Assembly: GCA_963732315.1 (NCBI GenBank)
Contig: CAVSYY010000012.1
Span: 135,828-199,827 of the forward strand
Direction of reading: 5' to 3'
DNA: 64,000 nt
From: TOLSYN sp963732315
GTDB lineage: Bacteria; Acidobacteriota; Terriglobia; Terriglobales; Acidobacteriaceae
Position numbers and translations under genes: made by a program. Every line of letters starts with the position of its first letter. The first letter of the stretch is position 1. This document shows positions 25,721-33,465 of this stretch, piece after piece. The notes below the pieces were generated by a model that saw only the letters and a list, made by a program, of their open reading frames with translations, did not search any database and was not told the DNA's origin.

Positions 25721-27085
25721 ATGAGTGACCAAAACGAACCGAAGCCGCCGCAATCGCCGGGAGAAATGACGCTCGATTCGGAGCATCGCTCCGAGCAACA
25801 GGCGGCGCATCACCTGACCCAGGCCGAGCGTGACGAGGAGATCGCGGCCATCTCGCAGCACGCCAAAAAGCAGCATCCGGGCATTGAGTGTCCGCCCGAG
25901 CGGCCGCCGGTGCCGCCGGGCAAGGCAGTGCTCATGGGCGTCGTGGTCCTGCTGGTGCTGCTCGCCGCCGGTGGCCTCACCCTGGTGGAGCGTTTGAGTC
26001 ACAGCCGCGTTCTGGCGCGGGAGACCGAGCAGAGCGCCGTGCCAACCGTGGCCGTGGTGCATCCGCTGGCGGAAAAACCGGATGTGGAGCTGGTGCTGCC
26101 CGGCTCGCTGCTGGCCTTCAAGGAATCGCCCATCTACGCCCGCACCAGCGGCTACCTGCTGCGTTGGTACAAAGACATCGGCAGCCGGGTGAACAAAGGC
26201 GAACTGCTGGCGCACATCGATACGCCGGAGGTGGACCAGGAGCTGAACCAGGCGCGCGCCGCGCAGCAACAAATGCAGGCGCAGATGGAGCTCGCCAAAA
26301 TTACCGCCACGCGCTGGGAGAACCTGCGCAAGACCGACTCGGTTTCCGCCCAGGAAGCCGACCAGCAGAGCAGCGCCTACACCCAGAGCCAGGCCAACCT
26401 GGCCGCCGCCGCCGCCAACGTGCGCCGCCTGGAAGAGCTCGAATCGTTTAAGGATGTTTATGCGCCGTTCACCGGCGTGCTCACCCAACGCAACGTCGAT
26501 CCCGGCGCGCTGATCAACGCCGGGGCCGGCGGCAAGGAGCTCTTCGACTTCGCCCAGGTCGATACCTTGCGCGTCTTCGTCAGCGTCCCACAGGCTTACG
26601 CGCCCTTCATCAAGGCCGGCATCAACGCCGCCATCACGCTACAGGAGCTTCCCGGCCAGAAGTTTGACGCCAAGGTGGCGCGCACCGCCGAGGCCATCGA
26701 CCCGGCGACCCGCACCTTGCTCACCGAGGTGGACGTGCCCAACCGCGATGGCCGCCTGCTGCCCGGCTCCTTTGGGGAAGTGCATTTTGCTATTGGCGCC
26801 AACGTGCAGAAGCTCACGGTTCCGGTCAACGCCATGCTGTTCCGCTCCGCGGGCGCGCAGGTCGCCGTGATCGGCCCGGATCACAAGATCGAGTTGCGCT
26901 CGCTCAACATCGGGAAAGATTACGGCACCGCGCTGGAGGTGCTGGGCGGCCTTTCGGTGAACGACCAGATCGTAGTCAACCCGCCCGACTCGCTGGAGCA
27001 GGGCCAGCAGGTCAACCTGGCACAGCCTGCGGCCCAGCCTGGCACTCAGCCGCAAGCCGCCCAGCAGAAGGGAAGCGGGTCGTGA
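25721..27085 (+). CDS. RND efflux periplasmic adaptor (membrane fusion protein)
   Basis: 454 residues. A polar, 65-residue N-terminal tail precedes a single membrane anchor (KAVLMGVVVLLVLLAAGGLTLV), which is longer than in most adaptors. The biotinyl-lipoyl half-motifs (ARTSGYLLRWYKDIGSRVNKGELLAHID and YAPFTGVLTQRNVDPGAL) flank a short alpha-hairpin with Gln/Ala heptads, then the beta-barrel and membrane-proximal domains follow. The tail is Gln/Pro-rich. It joins the RND permease to the outer-membrane channel. Start 37 nt after the permease stop; its own stop overlaps the next start. Confidence 0.93.
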   Translation: MSDQNEPKPPQSPGEMTLDSEHRSEQQAAHHLTQAERDEEIAAISQHAKKQHPGIECPPERPPVPPGKAVLMGVVVLLVLLAAGGLTLVERLSHSRVLARETEQSAVPTVAVVHPLAEKPDVELVLPGSLLAFKESPIYARTSGYLLRWYKDIGSRVNKGELLAHIDTPEVDQELNQARAAQQQMQAQMELAKITATRWENLRKTDSVSAQEADQQSSAYTQSQANLAAAAANVRRLEELESFKDVYAPFTGVLTQRNVDPGALINAGAGGKELFDFAQVDTLRVFVSVPQAYAPFIKAGINAAITLQELPGQKFDAKVARTAEAIDPATRTLLTEVDVPNRDGRLLPGSFGEVHFAIGANVQKLTVPVNAMLFRSAGAQVAVIGPDHKIELRSLNIGKDYGTALEVLGGLSVNDQIVVNPPDSLEQGQQVNLAQPAAQPGTQPQAAQQKGSGS

Positions 27086-28632
27086 TCATTCACAACCCAA
27101 TGCGCAAGCCGAATCGCAACTTTAATCGCAGCTTTAATTGCAACCCAAAGCGCCGGGCCGCGCTGGCTGCGGTGCTTGCCCTGCTCGGGCTCACCACCGG
27201 ATGCACCGTCGGGCCGCGCTATCAGCGCCCCGCAGCCACGGCTCCCACCACTGCCGTGCCCTCGGCATGGAAGACCGACACTCCCTGGCAGCCGGCCACG
27301 CCCAAGGATGCGATTCCCAAGGGCGCATGGTGGCAGGTGTACCACGACCCCACGCTCGATGCCTACGAGCAGCAGCTGCTTGCGGCCAACCAATCTCTGG
27401 CCGCCGCGCGCGATCGTCTGGAACAGGCCCGCTCGCTGGCGCGCGTGGCAACCTCGGCTCTATTCCCCCAGGCCTCCGCCGATCCCAGCGTGCTGCATGA
27501 AGGCGCTGGAGCCAATCGTCCTCTGAACGGCGCACCGCCTCCGGCCACTCCCTACATCCAGCAGGTCTACGCCGTTCCGTTCTCGGTCAGCTATGAGGCC
27601 GACCTGTTCGGAAGCGTGCGGCACGGTGTGGAAGCCGCCAACGCAACCCTGCAGTCCACCGCGGCCGATCTGCAGAACGCGCAGCTGGTGCTGACCGCCG
27701 AGCTGGCAGCCGATTACTTCTCCCTGCGCGAGTCCGACGCCGAGTACCAGGTGGTCGAAGAGTTGGTGGGCTATGAAACCAAGGGCATGGAACTGGTGAA
27801 CAACCGCCACAACGGCGGCATTGCCAGCGGACTGGAAGTGGCGCAGCAGGCCGCGCTGCTGGATGCCACCCGCAGCCAGCTTGCGCTCGTCCGCCAGGCG
27901 CGCGCGCAATATGAGCACGCCATCGCCGCCCTGATGGGAACGCCTGCGCCAAGCTTTGCGGTGGCGATTGCGCCGCTGACTGCCACGCCGCCTGCGGTGC
28001 CGCTGGGAGTTCCCTCCGATGTGCTGGAGCGCCGCCCGGACATTGCCTCCTACGAACGCCAGATCGCCTACGCCAACGCGCAGATCGGCATTGCGACGGC
28101 GGCGTTTTATCCGCGCATCACCCTGGGCGGCAACGGCGGCTGGCAGAGCCGCGACATCGCCACGCTGGCCAACGCGCCCAGCCTCTTCTGGGCACTTGGG
28201 GCGGATGCTCTCGAGCCCCTCTTCGAAGGCGGACGCAACCGCGCCAACCTGGCCGCCACGCGTTCGGCCTATGACGCCTCGGTGGCCGACTACCGCCAGT
28301 CCGTGCTCACTGCCTTCCAGCAGGTCGAGGACGGCATCAGCAACCTGCAAACATTGGAGCAGGCCGCAACCACGCAGGCCGCCGCCGTTGAGGACGCGCG
28401 CCGCGAACTGGCCATCGCCAACAACCGCTACGTCGGAGGCGTCGCCACCTACCTCGACGTCATCACCGCCCAGAGCACCCTGCTGACCAGCGAACGGCTG
28501 GCGGCGCAGTTGCATGGCCAGCGCATGGTCAGCTCGGTGTATCTGGTGAAGGCGCTGGGTGGCGGATGGCAGGCCAGCGATCTGAACACGCAGCAGGTCC
28601 ATCCCCACGCCGGTCAGTTCTTCCAGCCATAG
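27082..28632 (+). CDS. RND efflux outer-membrane lipoprotein (NodT/OprM family)
   Basis: 516 residues. The GTG at 27082 overlaps the adaptor stop (GTGA); an ATG 18 nt later is also possible. The lipobox LTTGC follows a basic, Asn/Arg-rich leader. Two TolC-type repeats are present, each with the ITLGG/LGVPSDVLERRPDIASYER-type features of NodT proteins. A trimer forms the outer-membrane duct of the tripartite pump. Third gene of the efflux operon under the divergent TetR. Confidence 0.93.
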   Translation: MIIHNPMRKPNRNFNRSFNCNPKRRAALAAVLALLGLTTGCTVGPRYQRPAATAPTTAVPSAWKTDTPWQPATPKDAIPKGAWWQVYHDPTLDAYEQQLLAANQSLAAARDRLEQARSLARVATSALFPQASADPSVLHEGAGANRPLNGAPPPATPYIQQVYAVPFSVSYEADLFGSVRHGVEAANATLQSTAADLQNAQLVLTAELAADYFSLRESDAEYQVVEELVGYETKGMELVNNRHNGGIASGLEVAQQAALLDATRSQLALVRQARAQYEHAIAALMGTPAPSFAVAIAPLTATPPAVPLGVPSDVLERRPDIASYERQIAYANAQIGIATAAFYPRITLGGNGGWQSRDIATLANAPSLFWALGADALEPLFEGGRNRANLAATRSAYDASVADYRQSVLTAFQQVEDGISNLQTLEQAATTQAAAVEDARRELAIANNRYVGGVATYLDVITAQSTLLTSERLAAQLHGQRMVSSVYLVKALGGGWQASDLNTQQVHPHAGQFFQP

Positions 28633-28683
28633 GCGCGCGCGATATAATTCCACGCGATTCCGTTCCGCGGGAGGACAAATCCG

Positions 28684-29220
28684 ATGCCAAGACGCGCCCT
28701 ACTGGCTCTCGTTGTTCTTTGGTTCGCCAGCCTGGCTTTCGCCGCCGAAGTGCGCAACCCCAGGGCCCTGCCGCCCGATGTCGTCCGCGCCAACCAGGAA
28801 CTGGACCGCAAGTTCCTTGATGGCCACCGCGTGCTCGACACCGACATGATCATGGGCCTGTTCACCAGGAGCCCCGACATTTTCTTCATCGGCCCCACCG
28901 GCATCATTTACCAGGGACGCGAACAGGTCCGCCAATCCATCGAAAAGTTTTTCGGCCGGGTGGTGACGATGACTGGAGTGATCGACCACGTCACCTACCT
29001 TCCCTCTGGCAACGGAGGCGTGATCGCCTACGGCCAAGTCACCTACCATCGCCAGCTGCAGGGCAGTGCGCCCGACCAGCGGGTCGTCGTCTGGACCGAT
29101 TACCGGCGCAAGGAAAATGGAAAATGGGTCTTCGTCTTCCGCCACGCGCACTGGCCCCTGGCGAGCAACTCTCTGCCGTGCGCCACGCCGGCGGCAAACA
29201 GCTCGGCGGCCGGGCATTAA
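28684..29220 (+). CDS. exported SnoaL/DUF4440-like protein
   Basis: 178 residues from the ATG at 28684, which follows GGGAGGA. A signal peptide (LLALVVLWFASLAFA) precedes a single NTF2-like alpha+beta barrel: ANQELDRKFLDGHRVLDTDMIM, then YQGREQVRQSIEKFF and WTDYRRKENGKWVFVFRHAHW, as in ketosteroid-isomerase-like DUF4440 proteins. No catalytic residues can be assigned. A TATAAT at 28643-28648 lies 35 nt before the start, so it probably has its own promoter and is not part of the efflux operon. Confidence 0.8.
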   Translation: MPRRALLALVVLWFASLAFAAEVRNPRALPPDVVRANQELDRKFLDGHRVLDTDMIMGLFTRSPDIFFIGPTGIIYQGREQVRQSIEKFFGRVVTMTGVIDHVTYLPSGNGGVIAYGQVTYHRQLQGSAPDQRVVVWTDYRRKENGKWVFVFRHAHWPLASNSLPCATPAANSSAAGH

Positions 29221-29297
29221 TCGCCCGCCGCTACAGGGACACAGCTCTGCCTGGCTGGACGCCGTCCCTCCAAAAATACTTGGGAGAGTGAATCGAA

Positions 29298-29624
29298 CTA
29301 AAGCTTGGCGAACTGGTGGGTCTCGCGCAGGGTTCCGGGGGTCTGTTTGGCTTCGTCGCAGCCGGTGCAGCCGGGGCAGCGCACGATCACCGAAACTTCG
29401 GGATGATTGGCCTCAAGCTCCGAGACCATGCCGTTGCGCTCCTGCTCAGACCACGAGTGCAGGCAGACAATGACGCCCTTCACCGCATCGTCTTTGATGA
29501 CCCGTCGCGCCGACTTCATGCTGGCGGTGCCCACCAGTTCGATTCCCGAGGCATACAACAGCGATTGCGTGCCGCAGAGTTGCGCGGTGCGTTTGGTGAT
29601 GGCTAACACTTTTCTCTGATTCAA
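29298..29624 (-). CDS. small receiver-like protein of unknown function
   Basis: 108 residues if translation starts at the TTG at 29624, chosen because GAGGG lies about 9 nt upstream and the upstream extension to 29732 looks non-coding. The chain RKVLAITKRTAQLCGTQSLL...GIELVGTASMKSARRVIKDDAVKGVIVCLHSW has the alternating beta/alpha pattern of a response-regulator receiver, but without the acidic pocket or the phospho-acceptor Asp in the usual place. A CPGCTGC motif near the C-terminus could bind metal. Function unknown. Confidence 0.6.
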   Translation of the reverse strand: MNQRKVLAITKRTAQLCGTQSLLYASGIELVGTASMKSARRVIKDDAVKGVIVCLHSWSEQERNGMVSELEANHPEVSVIVRCPGCTGCDEAKQTPGTLRETHQFAKL

Positions 29625-29751
29625 GTCAGCAGCCCTCGGAGATATTTTCTCCCACAATCCGGAGTACCTGCAATCGGGCAAAAGGCTTACTCCACCACCC
29701 CCTGCGGTCCCATCGAGGGATTTCGGGAGCACTCCAAAACAGGAAACATCT

Positions 29752-30546
29752 TCAGGAAACCAGATGGTAGTGCCCGTCGTGCTCGGTGATGTGCACCGGA
29801 CAACCGAATAGAGGTTCCAGCCTGGCCGAGGTCAGCAGCTCCGCCTTGCCGCCATCCCCTACAATCCGGCCGTCGCGCATAAAGATTACGCGCTCGATCT
29901 CGGGCACGACGTCAGGCAGATGGTGGGTGATCAACAGCAGGGCGATGCCGGATTGCGCCAGCTTGCTCATGGTGCGCCGCAGCTCGACCTGGGCGAAGAC
30001 GTCGAGGCTGTTGCTCGGTTCGTCAAACAGCAGGGCCTTCGGGTTGTGGACCAGGGCACGGGCAATCATCACCCGCCGCACCTCGCCGGAGGACATCTCG
30101 TCGACCAGCCGCCCGGCCAGATGCGCAATCTCCAGCCAGGCCAGCAGCTCATCGGTTTTCTGGCGCATTTCCGGCAGGATTCGCTGATGTTGCGGCAGGC
30201 CGACACTGCTGAAAAAACCAGAGAGCACGGCGTCGCGCCCGGTTACGGGACGCCCGTAGAACGCAGCCACGTCGTTGGTCACGATCCCCAGCATGGAGCG
30301 CAGGTCGAAGACGTTCCAGCTCTCCTGGCCGAAGATCTTCATCGCGGATTGCCCGTCATAACGCGGGTAAAGCTCGCGCGTGATGGTCTTGATGAGCGTC
30401 GATTTGCCCGAGCCGTTCGGCCCCATGATCGCGACGTGCTCGCCCGCCTCAATGCGCAGGTTCACTTCCTGCAGCACCACGCGGCCATTGCGGACAACCG
30501 TGACGTTGCGCAGTTCAACTAACGGAGGGTTCGTGTGGGTGGTCAT
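29752..30546 (-). CDS. ABC transporter ATP-binding protein
   Basis: 264 residues, one nucleotide-binding domain. Walker A GPNGSGKST, Q-loop region, signature MSSGEVRRV (a variant of LSGGQ), Walker B ALLFDEPSNSLD and the switch His in ITHHLPD are all present. The overall pattern resembles YlmA/ModF-like cytoplasmic ABC proteins. No permease or binding protein is adjacent, so partner and substrate are unknown; it could in principle serve an orphan permease such as the one at 4397, but nothing links them. Confidence 0.9.
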   Translation of the reverse strand: MTTHTNPPLVELRNVTVVRNGRVVLQEVNLRIEAGEHVAIMGPNGSGKSTLIKTITRELYPRYDGQSAMKIFGQESWNVFDLRSMLGIVTNDVAAFYGRPVTGRDAVLSGFFSSVGLPQHQRILPEMRQKTDELLAWLEIAHLAGRLVDEMSSGEVRRVMIARALVHNPKALLFDEPSNSLDVFAQVELRRTMSKLAQSGIALLLITHHLPDVVPEIERVIFMRDGRIVGDGGKAELLTSARLEPLFGCPVHITEHDGHYHLVS

Positions 30547-30615
30547 GGTTTTACGAGATCCATGTTACTCGAATCACGGGCGTCGGAGTTCCGGCGCTCC
30601 GGCGTCCTCCTGGCG

Positions 30616-30643
30616 TTGACCAACCAACAAATCGGAGTATTAT
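30616..30643 (+). promoter_or_regulatory. putative sigma70 promoter of the CBS-domain gene
   Basis: TTGACC (30616-30621), a 16-nt spacer and TATTAT (30638-30643), 24 nt before the ATG at 30668 with a GTGAGG ribosome binding site in between. Confidence 0.55.
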
Positions 30644-30667
30644 AGTTGCTCCTGTGAGGTGGCACTG

Positions 30668-31114
30668 ATGCAACTTTCCGAGTCGATTCGTCCCATCCTG
30701 AAAAGAAAAGGCAGCGAGATTTTCTCCGTCTCTCCATCGGACTCCGTTTACACGGCAATCGCCATGATGGCGGATAAGCAAGTGGGAGCGCTTTTGGTGA
30801 TCTCCGAAGGCCAGATCGTCGGTATCGTCTCCGAGCGCGACTACGCGCGCAAGGTCTTCCTCAAAGGGAAATCTTCCCCGAGCACCACGGTGGCGGAAAT
30901 CATGACTTCTCCCGTGATCGCCGTCTCTCCCGACCACACCGTCGGCGACTGCATGGAGATCATCACCAAAAATCGCTTCCGCCATCTCCCGGTCATGGAG
31001 CATGAGCGCCTGGTCGGCATGATCTCCATCGGCGACCTGGTCGATTCGATCCTCGCCTCCCAGCGCGAAACCATCCGCCACCTGGAGGCTTACATCACCG
31101 GCACGCCAACCTAG
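30668..31114 (+). CDS. two-CBS-domain protein
   Basis: 148 residues, ATG at 30668 behind GTGAGG; an upstream GTG in frame at 30659 is less well placed. Almost the whole chain is a Bateman module: CBS1 (IFSVSPSDSVYTAIAMMADK...GIVSERDYARKV) and CBS2 (VAEIMTSPVIAVSPDHTVGDC...GMISIGDLVDSIL). The SERDYAR and ISIGDL stretches are where adenine nucleotides usually bind. Stand-alone CBS proteins sense energy charge or NAD and regulate partners by contact; the partner is not evident here. Confidence 0.92.
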   Translation: MQLSESIRPILKRKGSEIFSVSPSDSVYTAIAMMADKQVGALLVISEGQIVGIVSERDYARKVFLKGKSSPSTTVAEIMTSPVIAVSPDHTVGDCMEIITKNRFRHLPVMEHERLVGMISIGDLVDSILASQRETIRHLEAYITGTPT

Positions 31115-31314
31115 CAGGCGCGTCCCGCCGGCAACATTATCGGGTGCACTCGCGGCGTGAGGTTTCGCTGCGCCGTGGTGTGTCGCGGTGAGCGTTGAAG
31201 ATGTGGCTGCTGTTCTACTTTACGAAGCAGCCGAGTCAGCGAAACTCATATTTCGGGCGGCTGGCGTTGAGCGCCAGATGTGGGCCGCTCACCCGGAAAA
31301 ATCGAGGATTTCTC

Positions 31315-32076
31315 ATGGGGACAAATCGCCCGCTGCTTCTTATGCAGGACCCGGAGAAGCTTGCACAAGAGGTTGCGCAGCAGCTCACCGATAAGCTGGA
31401 CGGATCAGAAAGGATGGACATCTCCAAACCGGTGGAAGCGCGCTATCCTCTGATGGGAGATGTCGAGTTCGCGATCGAAGAGTTACACAATGTGTTGATG
31501 TGGGCCAGCCGGGCGCAGACCCGAATCGCCTGCATCCGTGAGGACGACGGCTTTGTGCCCGTCATTGGCGTTCCTCTGGGACGTGCCCTGCTCCGGCGAT
31601 TCCCGCTGGATCACCTCCCGCCGCATTCCGGCTTCTCCCATGAATCATTTCACTACGAGCGGCTGCTGGGGCAGTTCTTGCGCCCGGATGAGATCCTGTG
31701 GGCGCTACCCGGCGAGATCCCTGAGATGGTCTTTTTTCCGCTGCTGAAATTTCTTGCCGTGCGCTTCCAGTGGCTGGCCGGCAATCCTGGGTTTCAACGC
31801 GCGCTTCCGGCTTCGCCTGCGTCTGCTTCCACGGAGTCGATCAGTCCCTACCTGCCCTTCACGGTTGAGACGCTCACCTCCGGACTCCGAATCCACTACT
31901 CCAACACGTTCGCCATCAACTTCAACCACGTCTTCGGCGCGCCAACCACGCCGTTAAAGGGCTGGATTCTGCCCGGTATCTACCGATTCGCCGGCATGGA
32001 CACGACGGGAAACTTTCTGTATGACAGGTCGACGTTCAGCACTCCTCCCGACCACGCTGCGAACTTGATGATCTAA
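31315..32076 (+). CDS. protein of unknown function
   Basis: 253 residues from the ATG at 31315 (GAGG 8 nt upstream); the frame is open 120 nt further up but has no better start. I do not recognise a family. No signal peptide or membrane helix. A helical N-terminal half (LAQEVAQQLTDKL, VEFAIEELHNVLMWAS) is followed by a Phe/Pro/Trp-rich half with HYSNTFAINFNHVFGAPTTP-like beta strands. No catalytic motif stands out. Base use is a little less GC-rich than its neighbours. Confidence 0.6.
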   Translation: MGTNRPLLLMQDPEKLAQEVAQQLTDKLDGSERMDISKPVEARYPLMGDVEFAIEELHNVLMWASRAQTRIACIREDDGFVPVIGVPLGRALLRRFPLDHLPPHSGFSHESFHYERLLGQFLRPDEILWALPGEIPEMVFFPLLKFLAVRFQWLAGNPGFQRALPASPASASTESISPYLPFTVETLTSGLRIHYSNTFAINFNHVFGAPTTPLKGWILPGIYRFAGMDTTGNFLYDRSTFSTPPDHAANLMI

Positions 32077-32144
32077 CTTGGACGCCGGAATGCGTGGTGG
32101 CCGCCGCAAATGGCTAGAAGAGCCGGCAGCAGCTTGTGCTGAAA

Positions 32145-32618
32145 TCAGGAGAGCAGTTCAAGCACTTCGCAGAGTTGCCGGCGCAAGCTCTGTAGCTCTT
32201 CTTTGCGAAGTTCGCGCTTCGACGATACGGGAAACGGCAATCCAGCCTGCGATTCGTTCCGCGCCTCCATCCCATCCTGGCTGCCGGACTGGCTCAGAAG
32301 CTGGCTCATGGGAGGATTCTGCGAACGGTGGTCTCGCGCCTCTTCACGCAACCTCTCGCGCGCGCCTGCAATGGTGAAGCCGTCTTCGTAAAGCAGCTTG
32401 CGGATCTGCATGACGAATTCCACGTCCTTGCGCCGGTACATCCGCTGGCCGGTGCTGCTCTTGATGGGCCGCAGTTGCGCAAACTCCGTCTCCCAGAAGC
32501 GCAGCACATAGGTGGGCAGCTTCGCCAGGGCGCTCACCTCGCCGATGCGAAAGTAAATCTTCTCCGGAATGATAACTTCGGTTGGCGCCAGGGCGTGCTT
32601 GCGTTTGGCTGTCGGCAT
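32145..32618 (-). CDS. MerR family transcriptional regulator
   Basis: 157 residues from the ATG at 32618; the frame continues to 32663. The winged helix-turn-helix is clear: YFRIGEVSALAKLPTYVLRFWETEFAQLRP, then QRMYRRKDVEFVMQIRKLL and a DGFTIAGARERL helix. The C-terminal part is short, with no cysteine cluster, so it is not a mercury/copper sensor. This subtype is common as a single gene in delta-proteobacteria and acidobacteria. Its leader contains a terminator-like hairpin (32689-32717). Confidence 0.9.
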   Translation of the reverse strand: MPTAKRKHALAPTEVIIPEKIYFRIGEVSALAKLPTYVLRFWETEFAQLRPIKSSTGQRMYRRKDVEFVMQIRKLLYEDGFTIAGARERLREEARDHRSQNPPMSQLLSQSGSQDGMEARNESQAGLPFPVSSKRELRKEELQSLRRQLCEVLELLS

Positions 32619-32688
32619 GGTCAGCACCGCTTCTGCTACCTGTTTGTAACACGTGTCTCGCACCGCTTCAATGCATGGCGTTCAAACG

Positions 32689-32717
32689 AAAAAGTCTCCG
32701 CCAGCGGAGCGGAGACT
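32689..32717 (-). terminator. terminator-like hairpin upstream of the MerR-type gene
   Basis: AGTCTCCGC (32693-32701) and GCGGAGACT (32709-32717) form a 9-bp stem. Read on the minus strand the stem is followed by TTTTT-like U residues (32693-32689). No protein gene lies upstream on this strand until 32973, so it either ends a small RNA or attenuates the MerR gene. Confidence 0.6.
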
Positions 32718-32725
32718 GAACAGTG

Positions 32726-32862
32726 AAAAAACGAGGTCTAGCCACCCCGTAGCTTCGAAGATACGACACAGCTACAACAGCACCCGCCTCGATCCTCCTC
32801 CCTTGAAGGAATCCGCTTGAGCTGCAAACTACGTCTACATCTTGGACCGAATGGTGTGCTAG
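32726..32862 (-). ncRNA. candidate structured small RNA or long leader upstream of the MerR-type gene
   Basis: A strong promoter (32869-32897) points into 240 nt that contain no plausible ORF. The predicted transcript begins with a hairpin (GGAC...GTCC, whose full 9-bp form ATCTTGGAC/GTCCAAGAT spans 32840-32870), has a Shine-Dalgarno-like GGGAGGAGG, then a long irregular stem closed by CGAGG (32791-32787) and CCTCG (32736-32732) with an inner GTAGCT/AGCTAC, ending in six U (32731-32726). A second terminator follows 10 nt later. I could not match it to 6S, SRP RNA, tmRNA or a known riboswitch. Confidence 0.4.
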
Positions 32863-32868
32863 TCCAAG

Positions 32869-32897
32869 ATTTTGTAGCCAGTTACTCTGTTTGTCAA
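32869..32897 (-). promoter_or_regulatory. putative strong sigma70 promoter
   Basis: Minus strand TTGACA (32897-32892), a 17-nt spacer and CAAAAT (32874-32869). It is the only consensus -35 hexamer seen in the window and has no protein gene within 250 nt downstream. Confidence 0.6.
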
Positions 32898-32972
32898 TAA
32901 CTATTCATCTTTATTTACTTGACCGCTTCCCGCTCAATCAAGCGGCGCGCTCGGCGGCGACGTTCTCCCGGC

Positions 32973-33407
32973 TTATCCCAGTGCGATGATGATCGCCCCA
33001 GCCAGGATCAGAAATCCTCCGGCAGCTTTGGCAACGCTCATCCCCTCTCCCAGGAAAAGTGCGCCAAAGACGATGACCAGCACGACGCTGAGTTTGTCGA
33101 TGGGCGCAACCTTGGAGACCGGACCAATCTTCAAGGCATGGAAGTAGCACAGCCAGGAAAGCCCCGTAGCCACCCCGGAAAGGAACAGGAACAGCCAGGT
33201 TTGGCGCGAGAGCATCGGTACCTCATAGGTCTCTCGCGTCAACGCCACCATTAGCCAGGTGAACACAACCACCACGGAGGTTCGGATGGCGGTGGCAAGA
33301 TTGGAATCCACTCCGGCAACGCCGACCTTGGCGAGGACCGCCGTCACGGCCGCGAAAAAAGCGGAGAGCAGGGCCCACGTAAGCCAGTTGCCCATCGTCA
33401 ACCCCAT
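32973..33407 (-). CDS. half-size EamA-family (DMT superfamily) transporter
   Basis: 144 residues from the ATG at 33407, behind GGAGG 8 nt upstream. About five hydrophobic helices: WALLSAFFAAVTAVLAKVGV, SVVVVFTWLMVAL, WLFLFLSGVATGLSWLCYFHAL, then VAPIDKLSVVLVIVFGALFLGE. This is one EamA repeat; ordinary DMT exporters have two, so this protein should work as a homodimer like small multidrug resistance proteins. It follows recQ with a 58-nt gap and probably shares its transcript. Confidence 0.88.
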   Translation of the reverse strand: MGLTMGNWLTWALLSAFFAAVTAVLAKVGVAGVDSNLATAIRTSVVVVFTWLMVALTRETYEVPMLSRQTWLFLFLSGVATGLSWLCYFHALKIGPVSKVAPIDKLSVVLVIVFGALFLGEGMSVAKAAGGFLILAGAIIIALG

Positions 33408-33465
33408 CGTTTTTTCCTCCGAGCCTTCCGCGCGCCGCAGTGGTTCGCATCGCGCCGCGTTGGAA

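Noticed and set aside
24419..26488. 689-codon open frame antisense to the RND permease and adaptor genes
   Set aside because: His/Arg/Gly-rich composition without domains; it mirrors strong plus-strand genes in GC-rich DNA.
27460..28653. 397-codon open frame antisense to the outer-membrane efflux gene
   Set aside because: A shadow of the plus-strand lipoprotein gene, which has an intact lipobox and TolC repeats.
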